Counted from the stretch's first letter, positions 1 through 7,679 are shown. The stretch: 26,131 nt of DNA from Candidatus Cloacimonadota bacterium (GCA_027318525.1 DAHVPA010000004.1:1-26131), one strand, 5' to 3'. Made by a program: numbers and translations. Notes: generated by a model not told the origin, from the sequence alone.

Positions 1-731
1 TAGGTGAGCACGGGAATCATGTTCGGCATCTGCAGATTAAACAGCCAGCCGCCGTCCTTGCCTTTTTGTTTGGCACGGAAGGCTGCTGCATTGAAAGCAT
101 TTTCAGGAATGCCTTCCACGTCCTTGGGGTCAGTCAGATGCATCTCCCAGGCATTGGTGGCGTCGAGCACGTTATCGGAGAACTGGGGACTCAGTTTGCT
201 GAGCTCCATATCAATTTCGGTAAGCTGTTTTTTCTGGTCGGGTTTGAGCATGGCGCCGTTGCGCTTAAAGCTTTTATAGACCCGTTCCGTGTATCTGTAT
301 CTTTCGCAGAGCATCATCTGCGCTTTGTTTTTATAATCAGGTTTCGGTTTTTCACGGTTGAGGCATTCCTGTTCATAGACTGCCTGCACACGCTGGAAAA
401 TCTTCTCATCGGTCATGATGGAACTGCTGAATTCCGCCAGCATGGGCGAGATTTGCTGCGCCAGAGCTTTGAATTCGGCATCGGATTCCGCACCCAGGAG
501 ATTGAAGTAAATGCTGGTTACATAGTCCAGCTGCTCATCGCCGAAATCCATGGCGAGGATGGTGTTTTCAAAAGTGGGAGGTTCCGGATTATCCCTGATG
601 GTGAGAAAGTTTTCACGTGCCTGGCGGAGTGATTCCTCCACGGCGGGAAGATAATGTTCAGTCTTGATGAGGTGAAAGGGAATGGCTTCCAGACGATGCT
701 GAAAATCCCTTGTCAGTAAAGGATTACTCAT
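1..731 (-). CDS. M3 family oligopeptidase / peptidyl-dipeptidase (Dcp/OpdA-like), N-terminal part
   Basis: Translation of the minus strand from the ATG at 731 runs open for 243 codons and leaves the window at base 1. The protein starts MSNPLLTRDF and contains NPEPPTFENTI near residue 50, the conserved N-terminal signature of M3 zinc metallopeptidases such as oligopeptidase A and peptidyl-dipeptidase Dcp. These cytoplasmic enzymes trim short peptides, which suits an amino-acid fermenter. The start is supported by AAGGAG eight bases upstream (740-745 on the plus strand). Only the helical N-terminal region is present. The HEXXH zinc site lies outside the window, so catalytic competence and the Dcp versus OpdA choice cannot be judged. 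The gene is divergent from the secreted protein at 1218. Confidence 0.85.
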   Translation of the reverse strand, partial: MSNPLLTRDFQHRLEAIPFHLIKTEHYLPAVEESLRQARENFLTIRDNPEPPTFENTILAMDFGDEQLDYVTSIYFNLLGAESDAEFKALAQQISPMLAEFSSSIMTDEKIFQRVQAVYEQECLNREKPKPDYKNKAQMMLCERYRYTERVYKSFKRNGAMLKPDQKKQLTEIDMELSKLSPQFSDNVLDATNAWEMHLTDPKDVEGIPENAFNAAAFRAKQKGKDGGWLFNLQMPNMIPVLT

Positions 732-1010
732 TTCATATACTCCTTGAATCTATCATTATGTCTTCTTTATCCGATTTATAGACAGACCTCTATAATCTGC
801 CCAGAGCAAGGTTACTTTGTAAAGCAAAGTTTATGCCAAAGTGCCGATTTTTATTGATAAATTCAAAACTTAGACGACTTTTGACAAGATTATTCCGATT
901 AGTGTCATCCTGCCCCTTCATTCATCATTCGTGATTCTCTGTTAACCGGATCCCGACCTGTGTCGGGAAGAAGTTACGGATGTAATTCATAGTTCGTAAT
1001 CCGTAATTAT

Positions 1011-1083
1011 CCTTAATCGCTGCGCCGGGTCAGCGAGGGGTCATCGAGGGCTTTCCCCACGGTGACCCCTCGCAGCAAAAGAG
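1011..1083 (-). repeat. Dispersed intergenic palindromic repeat, copy 1
   Basis: The outer ends are GCTGCG (1019-1024) and CGCAGC (1071-1076). Read on the minus strand, the right end gives CTCTTTTGCTGCGAGGGGT, a 19-base match to copy 4 (16732-16750), followed by the shared GTGGGGAAAGCCCTCGATGA core. The left flank CCTTAATCGCTGCG (1011-1024) is identical to copy 2. It lies 142 bases upstream of the secreted-protein gene. It is palindromic, with no T-tract. Confidence 0.8.
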
Positions 1084-1145
1084 GGAGTTCAGAACCCGGC
1101 ACAGAGATTTTCTCAAAGATTTTAAACTGTTATGCAAAAAAAAGA

Positions 1146-1173
1146 TTGTCATGTTTTAAGTGCTGTAAATAAT
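1146..1173 (+). promoter_or_regulatory. Candidate sigma70-type promoter for the secreted protein
   Basis: TTGTCA (1146-1151), 16 bases, then AATAAT (1168-1173). The start codon follows about 45 bases downstream. The -10 is imperfect, so this is tentative. Confidence 0.35.
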
Positions 1174-1217
1174 GGCTTTGAAGAAAAAAGGACATAAATT
1201 ACAAGGAGGAAAGCAAT

Positions 1218-2216
1218 ATGAAACGCTTTGCTTTGATAAGCCTGTTACTTCTTAGTTTAGGACTGGTATTTGCGCAGATGTCGTGCTACGATGTTCAATA
1301 TACCGAAACAGCCGGCGACGGAACCTATCCTTCCCCCTATGCCGGACAAACCATTACGGTGACAGGAATCGTCACTAATAACACCTACGGAACCACCTCC
1401 ACCTACCCCACCAGCACCAAGTTTTACATTTCCGACCCGGGTGGCGGACCATGGAGCGGACTTTATATTTACGTGTTTGGCACCGGAGTCCAGGTGGGTG
1501 ACCAGGTCATCTGCACCGGTCCTCTGACCGAATACTACGGCATGACCGAAATGGTCTTCCAGACCGGCGTGACCAACGTCCAAATCGTCAGCAGCGGCAA
1601 CCAGGTTCCCGCCCCTGCCCTGATTTCCACAGCAGCTCTTGCCAGCCCTGCCAACGGAGCTTTGGGTGAGCAATGGGAAAGCTGTCTGGTCAAGGTGGAA
1701 AACGTCACAGCCACCACAACTCCCGACTCCCACGATGAGTTCTTCGTTAATGACGGCAGCGGCGCCGGACAGATAGATAACGCCTGCTTCCTTTATGGAC
1801 ACCACTTCACCGGCTTCACAGTCGGTCAGCACTGGGACAGGATTGTCGGTATCGTCGATTACAACTTCAATCTGTATGGACTTAATCCCCGCGACAACAA
1901 CGATATCTACACCACTTCCAACCAGGACTATGTGGTTCTGCCCGAAGCCAAGCTGATGGGCAGCTATCCCAATCCCTTCGCCGGCGAAACCACCATCGCC
2001 TTCAATCTGAAGAGCGCTCAGAACGTGAATATCTCAGTCTTTAACCTGAAAGGACAGAAAGTGCGCACCCTGGTCAACGAAGTCAAAGCTGCCCAGCTGC
2101 ACAATGTCACCTTTGACGGTAAAGACGACAACGGCGTCCAGCTCAAACCCGGAGTATATTTCTACAAAATGGCTGCCGGCAACAACGTCGAATCCCACAA
2201 GCTGGTCATTCGCTAA
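1218..2216 (+). CDS. Secreted protein with OB-fold-like domain and C-terminal sorting domain
   Basis: The 332-residue protein has a signal peptide (residues 1-19, cleavage likely after LVFA). Residues ~25-225 look like an OB-fold of the type found in secreted nuclease-associated proteins: alternating strands with GQTITVTGIVT near 43 and GDQVICTG near 97. The C-terminal ~83 residues begin SYPNPF and end GVYFYKMAAGN...KLVIR, the FlgD-like/type A sorting domain used by type IX secretion and common in FCB bacteria. The start follows AAGGAGGAAAGCAAT, a strong Shine-Dalgarno. It ends before an intrinsic terminator, so it is monocistronic. No catalytic residues are recognisable; the substrate is unknown. 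Export and surface attachment are inferred from the domains. Confidence 0.8.
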   Translation: MKRFALISLLLLSLGLVFAQMSCYDVQYTETAGDGTYPSPYAGQTITVTGIVTNNTYGTTSTYPTSTKFYISDPGGGPWSGLYIYVFGTGVQVGDQVICTGPLTEYYGMTEMVFQTGVTNVQIVSSGNQVPAPALISTAALASPANGALGEQWESCLVKVENVTATTTPDSHDEFFVNDGSGAGQIDNACFLYGHHFTGFTVGQHWDRIVGIVDYNFNLYGLNPRDNNDIYTTSNQDYVVLPEAKLMGSYPNPFAGETTIAFNLKSAQNVNISVFNLKGQKVRTLVNEVKAAQLHNVTFDGKDDNGVQLKPGVYFYKMAAGNNVESHKLVIR

Positions 2217-2263
2217 GAAAACCAAAAACCAGACTCAGCCCGACTGAGTATAACCTATATGTG

Positions 2264-2299
2264 AAAAGCAACCGGTCCAGAACGACTGGTTGCTTTTTT
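2264..2299 (+). terminator. Intrinsic terminator after the secreted protein gene
   Basis: AAGCAACCGGTC pairs with GACTGGTTGCTT (one G-T pair) around a six-base loop, and the stem runs into six T residues. A smaller CTCAG/CTGAG stem at 2234-2248 precedes it. This separates the secreted protein from fhs. Confidence 0.9.
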
Positions 2300-2327
2300 A
2301 CATAAAGAAGTAGAAAAAGGCGGTTTT

Positions 2328-3689
2328 ATGCATTCGGATCAGGACATCGCAAAACAAATCAGACTCAAGCCCATCACCGAAATAGCGGAAATGCTGGGGC
2401 TTTCGGCAGGCGACCTTGACCTCTATGGCAACTATAAAGCCAAGGTCAGAAACGAAGCTTTGAGAAGGATTGAAGCCAATGAGCACGGCAAGCTCATTCT
2501 GGTTTCAGCCATCACACCAACCCCCGCCGGAGAAGGCAAGACCACCACTTCCATAGGTCTGGCTCAAGCTTTGAACAAAATCGGCAAACGCACCACTGTG
2601 GCAATCAGGGAACCATCGCTGGGACCTGTCTTTGGGATGAAAGGCGGAGCTGCAGGCGGTGGCTGGTCACAAGTTCTGCCCATGGAAGACATCAACCTGC
2701 ACTTCACGGGGGATTTTCATGCCGTCACTGCCGCCAACAACACTCTGGCTGCGCTGATTGACAACCATATCTACTATGACAACGAGCTGAAGCTCGACCC
2801 TCGCCGGCTGACCTGGAAACGTGTCCTCGATGTAAATGACCGTATGCTGCGCAAGATTGTCATCGGTTTGGGCGGCAGTAAACAGGGTTTTCCGCGGGAA
2901 GACGGATTCGATATTACACCCGCCAGCGAAATCATGGCTATCCTCTGTCTTTCCAATGATATGGACGAGCTCAAGGAACGCATAGGCAAAATCACAGTGG
3001 GCTTCACCTTTGACGGAGAACCGGTGAAGGTAGCTCAACTGGGTTATGAAGGTGCCATTGCCGCTCTACTCAAGGATGCGCTCAAACCCAATCTGGTGCA
3101 GACCATCGAGGGAACTCCGGCTTTCGTGCATGGCGGACCTTTTGCCAATATCGCCCAGGGCGCAAACAGCATCCTCGCCACCAAGACAGCGCTAAGACTG
3201 AGCGAATATGTGGTCACGGAAGCAGGCTTCGGCTTTGACCTGGGTGCGGAGAAATTCTTTGACCTCGTCTGTAAGTATGGTCAGTTCTGCGCTAATGCAG
3301 TTATTCTCGTCGCAACCGTGAGGGCACTCAAACTGCACGGCGGAGCCAAGCTCAAGGATATAGCGCTGCCCAATCCCCAAGCAGTTGAAGCAGGGCTTCC
3401 CAACCTTGCCAAACACCTAGAAAACATCAACAAATTCGGCATGAAGTCCATAGTCGCCATTAACAAATTCAGCACTGATACTGACGAGGAACTCAATATA
3501 GTAAAGGATTTCTGCCTCAGTCAGGGCTTTGAGGCTTCGATTGTGGATTTCTTTGGTAAAGGCGGGGACGGAGGTCTGGAACTGGCAGAACAAGCAGTCG
3601 CCATGACAGATAAAGACATCTGTAAGCTGAGCTCGCTCTATGACTGGAATCAGCCCGTTGAAGACAAGATTTTCAAGATAGTCTCCTAA
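2328..3689 (+). CDS. fhs: Formate-tetrahydrofolate ligase, N-terminal 453 residues (interrupted by TAA)
   Basis: Formate-tetrahydrofolate ligase (10-formyl-THF synthetase) joins formate to THF with ATP, feeding one-carbon metabolism in the cytoplasm. Residues 64-72 (PTPAGEGKT) are the family P-loop, and EPSLGPVFGMKGGAAGGG and ALKLHGGAK are highly conserved segments. AAAGGCGG precedes the ATG. The frame stops at TAA 3687-3689 after 453 residues, whereas the family is about 555 residues. The missing C-terminal ~102 residues follow directly in the same frame to TAG 3996-3998, so the total of 556 codons equals a normal enzyme. The stop sits where homologues have E or K just before the IYGA segment, so one base change from GAA, AAA or CAA explains it. 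It is a recent nonsense mutation, a sequencing or assembly error, or (least likely) readthrough. Confidence 0.92.
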   Translation: MHSDQDIAKQIRLKPITEIAEMLGLSAGDLDLYGNYKAKVRNEALRRIEANEHGKLILVSAITPTPAGEGKTTTSIGLAQALNKIGKRTTVAIREPSLGPVFGMKGGAAGGGWSQVLPMEDINLHFTGDFHAVTAANNTLAALIDNHIYYDNELKLDPRRLTWKRVLDVNDRMLRKIVIGLGGSKQGFPREDGFDITPASEIMAILCLSNDMDELKERIGKITVGFTFDGEPVKVAQLGYEGAIAALLKDALKPNLVQTIEGTPAFVHGGPFANIAQGANSILATKTALRLSEYVVTEAGFGFDLGAEKFFDLVCKYGQFCANAVILVATVRALKLHGGAKLKDIALPNPQAVEAGLPNLAKHLENINKFGMKSIVAINKFSTDTDEELNIVKDFCLSQGFEASIVDFFGKGGDGGLELAEQAVAMTDKDICKLSSLYDWNQPVEDKIFKIVS

Positions 3690-3998
3690 GTCTATGGAGC
3701 GCAGAAAGTTGACTATACTGCAGATGCCAAAGCCGACCTCAAGAAAATAAACAAATACGGTTACTACAAACTTCCCATCTGCATCGCCAAGACCCAGAAG
3801 TCGCTTTCCGATAATCCCGACCTGTTGGGCAGACCAAAGGACTTCCTCGTCACAGTCAGGGAAATCGTCATCTCATCGGGAGCAGGCTTCCTCGTTCCCA
3901 TCACAGGTGAAATCATGCGCATGCCGGGATTGCCCAAACGTCCCAGTGCCGAAGTGATAGACATCGAAGAAGACGGTAACATCAGCGGATTATTCTAG
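3690..3998 (+). pseudogene. fhs: C-terminal ~102 residues of formate-tetrahydrofolate ligase, separated by the in-frame TAA
   Basis: Continuing the fhs frame past the TAA gives VYGAQKVDYT, then LPICIAKTQKSLSDNP, LGRPKDF, VREIVISSGAGF, PITGEIMRMPGLP and NISGLF followed by TAG. These are typical C-terminal motifs of the enzyme, with no further stop or frameshift. No Shine-Dalgarno and no early ATG are present, so independent translation is unlikely. The intact sequence argues that the interruption is very recent or artefactual. Confidence 0.9.
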
Positions 3999-4055
3999 AA
4001 GGTATAAACAGCAACAAGTAAAGCAAGATTAAAGCATAAAACACTTAGGATTTGT

Positions 4056-4772
4056 ATGTTTAAGCATTTGCAAGAACTCTACTCTCAGTTTGAAGAGCTG
4101 CGCAACCCCCGCAAAGCAGAAGGTGCTTACAAGTTTTTCCAGGCTTACCCCGGTGGATATGGCGAAGGTGACAGCTTTTACGGACTTACTGTCCCGCAGC
4201 AAAGAACACTCTGCAAAACATATTACAAGCTGCTCTCGCTGGAAGAGCTGCAGACGATGCTGAAGCATCCGGTGCACGAGTTTCGCCTGACTGCGCTGAT
4301 GATGCTGGTTATGCGCATGCAGAGGAGCAAAGACCCGGTAGAAAAGGACGCCATTGCCAACCTCTACCTGAACCACCTGGACTATGTAAACAACTGGGAC
4401 CTGGTGGACGCCAGTGCGCACTATATCCTGGGTTCATGGATCATGGATAAACCACATGACATCCTGTTTCATCTGGCAGAGGAAGACCACCTCTGGAAGC
4501 AGCGGGTAGCAGTTGTAGCCACCCATTATTTTATCCGTCACAGTCAATTTGAGACCACCTTCAAACTGGCAGAAAAGCTTATCCACCACAAGCATGACCT
4601 CATCCACAAAGCTGTCGGCTGGATGCTGAGAGAAGCCGGCAACCTCGATTACAACGCAGAATATGAGTTTCTCAGGAAACACTATAGCAAGATGCCACGC
4701 ACCATGCTGCGCTATGCAATCGAGAAGTTCGACGAACCCGTCCGGCAGGACTTTCTTAAAGGCAGGATATAA
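4056..4772 (+). CDS. AlkD-family DNA alkylation repair protein (HEAT-like DNA glycosylase)
   Basis: The 238-residue all-helical protein matches the AlkD/AlkC family, which removes alkylated purines such as N3- and N7-alkyl bases. Key positions of Bacillus AlkD can be placed: W114 and D118 in NNWDLVDAS, R150 in LWKQRVAVV and W189 in VGWMLREAG. The W-D spacing (4) and R-W spacing (39) agree with W109/D113 and R148/W187. Length is normal for the family. The gene starts 57 bases after the fhs stop. Its TAA overlaps the ATG of the next gene (TAATG, 4770-4774), so the downstream small gene is probably translationally coupled. A diverged copy of its 3' end recurs at 5864-5965. Confidence 0.88.
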   Translation: MFKHLQELYSQFEELRNPRKAEGAYKFFQAYPGGYGEGDSFYGLTVPQQRTLCKTYYKLLSLEELQTMLKHPVHEFRLTALMMLVMRMQRSKDPVEKDAIANLYLNHLDYVNNWDLVDASAHYILGSWIMDKPHDILFHLAEEDHLWKQRVAVVATHYFIRHSQFETTFKLAEKLIHHKHDLIHKAVGWMLREAGNLDYNAEYEFLRKHYSKMPRTMLRYAIEKFDEPVRQDFLKGRI

Positions 4773-5323
4773 TGACAACTACAGTCACAGCTTTAAGACT
4801 CTCATTGCTTATCGGCATGATGATAGTTTTGATTTCAACAGCTTATACTGTCGATGCTGATTCCAGTTCTGTTCAGGCTACTATCCCGGAGTATTTATTG
4901 GCAGTCAACAGTAGTTTGCTTCCAACTTCTGAAGGGGCTCCTCCCGACCCTTTGATAGCCTTGCATTCCTATGAGCAAGGTGTCAAAGATGGCGGTAGCT
5001 GGCATGACCCGATTGGTTTCTTTATGTTCGGCTTGTCTGGCGGCACTGTATTTGGCATTTGGGGTGCCTTGGGGGTTTATTCCCTTGCGCATAAGACGGA
5101 AGCTCATATCAAGACTATTCCTCCCGATTGCGATGAGCAGCAATACAGATTGGGATATGCCACCCAATACCGGGACAGCAATGAGACGGGTGCCATAATT
5201 GGAGGTTCGTTGGGAACCGCTGCCAATGCTACCTTATTGTGTTGGTTTGCGTTTTATCTTGTCGGCAGCATATCAATGTCTGTTCCCCACAAACAATTGG
5301 CAACGGATGAGAAAATACAATGA
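4772..5323 (+). CDS. Small exported glycine-rich membrane protein, paralogue 1
   Basis: The 183-residue protein matches no family I recognise. It has an N-terminal hydrophobic signal-like segment (residues ~7-26), a polar region, then two hydrophobic glycine-rich segments around residues 85-107 (IGFFMFGLSGGTVFG) and 143-170 (GAIIGGSLGTAANATLL). Between them is a short polar loop with YRLGY. The order Y..G, GF..G, x..GY, then a G..G.A segment is shared with the proteins at 5320 and 6002, which I read as a three-member paralogous family. It overlaps alkD at its start (AGGCAGGA upstream) and the next gene at its end (ATGA, 5320-5323). Localisation in or across a membrane is inferred; function is unknown. 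Confidence 0.7.
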   Translation: MTTTVTALRLSLLIGMMIVLISTAYTVDADSSSVQATIPEYLLAVNSSLLPTSEGAPPDPLIALHSYEQGVKDGGSWHDPIGFFMFGLSGGTVFGIWGALGVYSLAHKTEAHIKTIPPDCDEQQYRLGYATQYRDSNETGAIIGGSLGTAANATLLCWFAFYLVGSISMSVPHKQLATDEKIQ

Positions 5324-5799
5324 AAATACTTATCCTGGTTTCTCTACTGACCTTGCTTTTCGTTTCACTGCAGTGCCAGCCCTTGCTCAAGGATGCTAAT
5401 GAATCATTCTTGATTGCCTTAGGTAAGTCAACAGCACCTGTTGATACACTTACTGCTAATCCTGCACCCTTGTCTTATGATGATTCTTTTAAATTGGGTA
5501 ATCGCTATGCCGAATATCTCACCCACCATACTGCCAATGTCGGCTATGGATTCATGTGCGGGATAACACTGGGATTTGTCGGTCTGGTTATCAACAGGGC
5601 TTTGATAAAGCCGACCAGACCAAAATACACTCCGGCAGGAGTTGATTCCACTGCCTTTGCCGATGGTTTCAGGAAAAATTCGCTCAAGCTGAACAAACGT
5701 GCCGGTTTAGCCGGAAGCCTGTTTGGAACAGCTGCACAAACTGCTATAATAGTTAGTATTATCTCAAATGCTCTGCATGGTCTAACTAGTTCAAATTGA
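5320..5799 (+). CDS. Small exported glycine-rich membrane protein, paralogue 2
   Basis: The 159-residue protein begins with a signal-like segment (MKILILVSLLTLLFVSLQC). The cysteine at residue 19 is not in a good lipobox, because Q precedes it. It then repeats the paralogue pattern: FKLGNRYAEY, first hydrophobic segment VGYGFMCGITLGFVGLVI, polar loop with FADGFRKNSLKLNKRA, second segment GLAGSLFGTAAQTAIIVSII. The closest match is to the protein at 6002 (…FREGYARQSLYINRRA…). The start codon overlaps the previous stop as ATGA, so the two are likely translated together. Function is unknown; a role in an envelope complex is only a guess. Confidence 0.7.
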   Translation: MKILILVSLLTLLFVSLQCQPLLKDANESFLIALGKSTAPVDTLTANPAPLSYDDSFKLGNRYAEYLTHHTANVGYGFMCGITLGFVGLVINRALIKPTRPKYTPAGVDSTAFADGFRKNSLKLNKRAGLAGSLFGTAAQTAIIVSIISNALHGLTSSN

Positions 5800-5813
5800 T
5801 TCAGGATTAACAG

Positions 5814-5847
5814 GCTAAGTATGTTAACAATCGTTAGCACTTTTTTT
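5814..5847 (+). terminator. Possible weak intrinsic terminator after paralogue 2
   Basis: GCTAA (5814-5818) pairs with TTAGC (5834-5838), with a GTTAAC palindrome in the loop, followed by seven T residues (5841-5847). The stem is short, so termination strength is uncertain. Confidence 0.4.
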
Positions 5848-5863
5848 ACATAGATTAATACTG

Positions 5864-5965
5864 CGCACCATGCTGCGTTATGCTATCGAGAAGTTTGACG
5901 AACCTGTCCGCCAGGACTTCCTCATAGGCAGGATTAAATTATCCCTTGACAAACCTTTAGGCTAA
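5864..5965 (+). pseudogene. Remnant of a second alkD 3' end
   Basis: The segment translates in frame as RTMLRYAIEKFDEPVRQDF, then LIGRI, matching the last ~25 residues of the AlkD protein at 4056 with one change (K to I). At DNA level several positions differ, almost all at third codon bases. The frame then runs past the original stop through IKLSLDKPLG to TAA 5963-5965. There is no Shine-Dalgarno and nothing of the other ~210 codons, so I call it a gene fragment. The synonymous pattern implies it comes from an alkD copy that diverged under selection, not from a fresh local duplication. Confidence 0.85.
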
Positions 5966-6001
5966 ACCTCACAATACTTTATCAAGCTGAAGGAGGCTGT
6001 T

Positions 6002-6616
6002 ATGAAGACGGCTGTCCTGACCCTTATCTTCGCCGTGTGCATCTTTTGCCTATACAGTCAGGCAACTGACAGTCTGACAGATACTTCCTCCCTGCCGGAT
6101 GAGAAGCTGCCCTACAAGGATGGCATTGACTTCGGGATGGATTTCTCCACACCGGAGCATCCACCTTACCTGACCACCCAACCTGTTCAGGACACACTTA
6201 ATGGTATTCCGGTCAAATTGCCCTATCACGAGTCCTATTTAGCCGGGATTGACGCTGCCAATCAATATGTGGAAGGAACTGAGTGGGGTGTGGGAGGATT
6301 CCTGAGCGGAATATCCCTGAATGCTGTGGGAGCAGGGATTGTCTATCTGACGGCAGCCACTTTGGGACGTTCCCGCCCTCTGGACATTCCCAGCCAATAC
6401 TCACGCAAGGCTTTCCGGGAAGGTTATGCCAGACAGTCACTGTATATCAACAGACGGGCAGCTTTGGTCGGCGGAGGAGTAGGAGCAGGTTTACAGGTGG
6501 TTTTGCTGATTTCGTTCTTTTTCGCAGTCAGCTCTGCAGATGATGATGAAACCTACAAAAGATTTCCCGTTGCCGTTCCTGTTAATCCCTGCGCTACGCT
6601 ATTCAGGAATTACTGA
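6002..6616 (+). CDS. Small exported glycine-rich membrane protein, paralogue 3
   Basis: The 204-residue protein has a signal peptide (MKTAVLTLIFAVCIFCLYSQA) and a polar region with a tandem-like PPYL/LPYHESYL stretch. It then has the family pattern: YLAGIDAANQY, first glycine-rich hydrophobic segment GVGGFLSGISLNAVGAGIVYL, loop with FREGYARQSLYINRRA, second segment LVGGGVGAGLQVVLLISFFF. AAGGAGG five bases before the ATG fixes the start. A TTGACA at 5946-5951 lies upstream, but no good -10 follows. It is separated from paralogues 1 and 2 by the alkD remnant, and its stop (6614-6616) overlaps the convergent gene on the other strand. Function is unknown. Confidence 0.72.
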   Translation: MKTAVLTLIFAVCIFCLYSQATDSLTDTSSLPDEKLPYKDGIDFGMDFSTPEHPPYLTTQPVQDTLNGIPVKLPYHESYLAGIDAANQYVEGTEWGVGGFLSGISLNAVGAGIVYLTAATLGRSRPLDIPSQYSRKAFREGYARQSLYINRRAALVGGGVGAGLQVVLLISFFFAVSSADDDETYKRFPVAVPVNPCATLFRNY

Positions 6617-7380
6617 GCCAGAGCAGCAGTCAGGAGCGGAGCCATCACAAAGGTCAGAAAAAAAGTCCCTAAACCCAGAACCAGACAGACATAGTGCCCA
6701 ATACCGGGTTTATCGTAGGTATTATGCAGCTTTTCATTCACGCGGTTGATATAAGCCTGCACCGGCAGCAGCACCAGCACATCCAGCGAACCTAATGCAT
6801 AAAGCAGCAGGTCGTTGGAGCCAAGCATCTTATCCAGCGATTTGGTCAGCAGATATATCCCCAGTCCGACAGCAATCCAGAGCCAGAAAATCCCCACTCC
6901 GCTGAAGTTTGCCCTTTCCACCTCATTCAGTTCCTTATCATACTGGATGTTTTGAAAGATGACATACGGAAGGAACAGCAATGCCAGACCACCCCTTGAC
7001 CTCTGATAACGCTCTCTGTGCTTGAAGTCATAATATTGCCACTGCTTATACATCCAGTAAAACTGGTAAAGTCCCAGACTGAGGACAGACATGATAATCA
7101 GCCTGCTGAGCGGGATGTAGAAATAGACGTTGCCCACCCTTGCCGGAGCTTCCAAATCCATCATATCAGCCGGAAACTTATCCACATGCGGCAGGTCGGT
7201 CGGTTTGTGCAGTTCTTCCAGCAGTTCGGGGAATTCATTCACCTTGCGCCAGGGCTTGTCCATCCCGTCTGTGACATAGGATTCCAGCTCCAGCACATCC
7301 TTCAGGATGAGGTCTATCAGTTTCTGCTTTGAGACCGGACCCTTGGTCTGACCCATTGCCGAGTAATACCATTCTGCCAT
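6610..7380 (-). CDS. GYF_2-domain membrane protein
   Basis: The 256-residue protein begins MAEWYYSAMGQTKGPVSKQK. Residues 1-58 form a GYF_2 (DUF4339) domain with the W-Y-Y...G...GP pattern and DKPWRKVNEFPEL. This small fold is usually a protein-interaction module fused to membrane proteins. Residues ~80-256 contain four or so transmembrane segments, with LGLYQFYWMYKQWQYYDFKHRE resembling DUF4234-type proteins. I chose the ATG at 7380 because GAGGAG lies seven bases upstream and it begins the domain exactly; an in-frame ATG at 7425 has no ribosome site. The 3' end overlaps the convergent gene by seven bases. The role is unknown. Confidence 0.8.
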   Translation of the reverse strand: MAEWYYSAMGQTKGPVSKQKLIDLILKDVLELESYVTDGMDKPWRKVNEFPELLEELHKPTDLPHVDKFPADMMDLEAPARVGNVYFYIPLSRLIIMSVLSLGLYQFYWMYKQWQYYDFKHRERYQRSRGGLALLFLPYVIFQNIQYDKELNEVERANFSGVGIFWLWIAVGLGIYLLTKSLDKMLGSNDLLLYALGSLDVLVLLPVQAYINRVNEKLHNTYDKPGIGHYVCLVLGLGTFFLTFVMAPLLTAALAQ

Positions 7381-7488
7381 TGTCTGCTCCTCAGAACTCT
7401 TTACAGTTATCTTCTCCGGAAGCATAAGCTTTTGTCAAACAATATCGTAGTCCGGCATTTACTTTAGATTTCCTATCCTCTGCCTACA

Positions 7489-7557
7489 GCTCTTCCTTAA
7501 TCGCTGCGAGGGGTCAGCGTGGGCTAATCCCTCGAAGACCCCTCGTTGACCCCTCCC
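7489..7557 (+). repeat. Dispersed intergenic palindromic repeat, copy 2
   Basis: It begins GCTCTTCCTTAAT (7489-7501), the exact reverse complement of the right end of copy 3, and continues GCTGCGAGGGGTCAGCG (7503-7519) and the arm CGAAGACCCCTCGTTGACCC. GAGGGGTCAGCG pairs with CGTTGACCCCTC. It sits between divergent genes, 123 bases upstream of kdd. Confidence 0.85.
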
Positions 7558-7579
7558 ATCAGGAATGGTCCGCAAAAGC

Positions 7580-7609
7580 TTGATTTCCTTGACACAAGAC
7601 GGCTATCTA
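7580..7609 (+). promoter_or_regulatory. Candidate promoter of the lysine-fermentation operon
   Basis: TTGATT (7580-7585), 18 bases, then TATCTA (7604-7609), about 70 bases before the kdd start. A perfect TTGACA also lies at 7589-7594 but lacks a good -10 at the right distance. Tentative. Confidence 0.3.
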
Positions 7610-7679
7610 AAAGAGTGGAAAGTTCTTACAGTTGCATGTAAAATAAGAAAATAAAAATAAAGCAAAGATGGAGGTTGCC

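Larger units (their letters stand above)
732..1217. other. Divergent intergenic region with stacked palindromes
   Basis: I see no gene in this gap between two divergent genes. It holds four palindromes in a row: ACTTTG/CAAAGT (814-830, leader of the M3 peptidase gene), TCCCGAC/GTCGGGA (951-968, tetraloop CTGT), TTACGGAT/ATCCGTAA (974-981 and 999-1006), and the dispersed repeat at 1011-1083. None is followed by a clear T-tract. A candidate promoter for the plus-strand gene lies at 1146-1173. Confidence 0.6.

Noticed and set aside
4..632. Plus-strand ORFs of 91 and 188 codons at the left edge
   Set aside because: They are antisense to a minus-strand frame that reads as an M3 peptidase with conserved motifs and a good ribosome site.
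951..968. TCCCGAC/GTCGGGA hairpin as a terminator or part of the repeat family
   Set aside because: No T-tract on either strand, and its sequence is not shared by the other four repeat copies.
3687..3998. Recoding of TAA or TAG as sense codons
   Set aside because: All three stop codons end intact genes in this window (TAG ends the adaptor and the TolC-like gene; TAA ends kdd and kamA; TGA ends paralogue 3), so a changed code is not supported.
5946..5980. TTGACA upstream of paralogue 3 as a promoter
   Set aside because: No acceptable -10 box at 15-19 bases; noted only in the gene entry.
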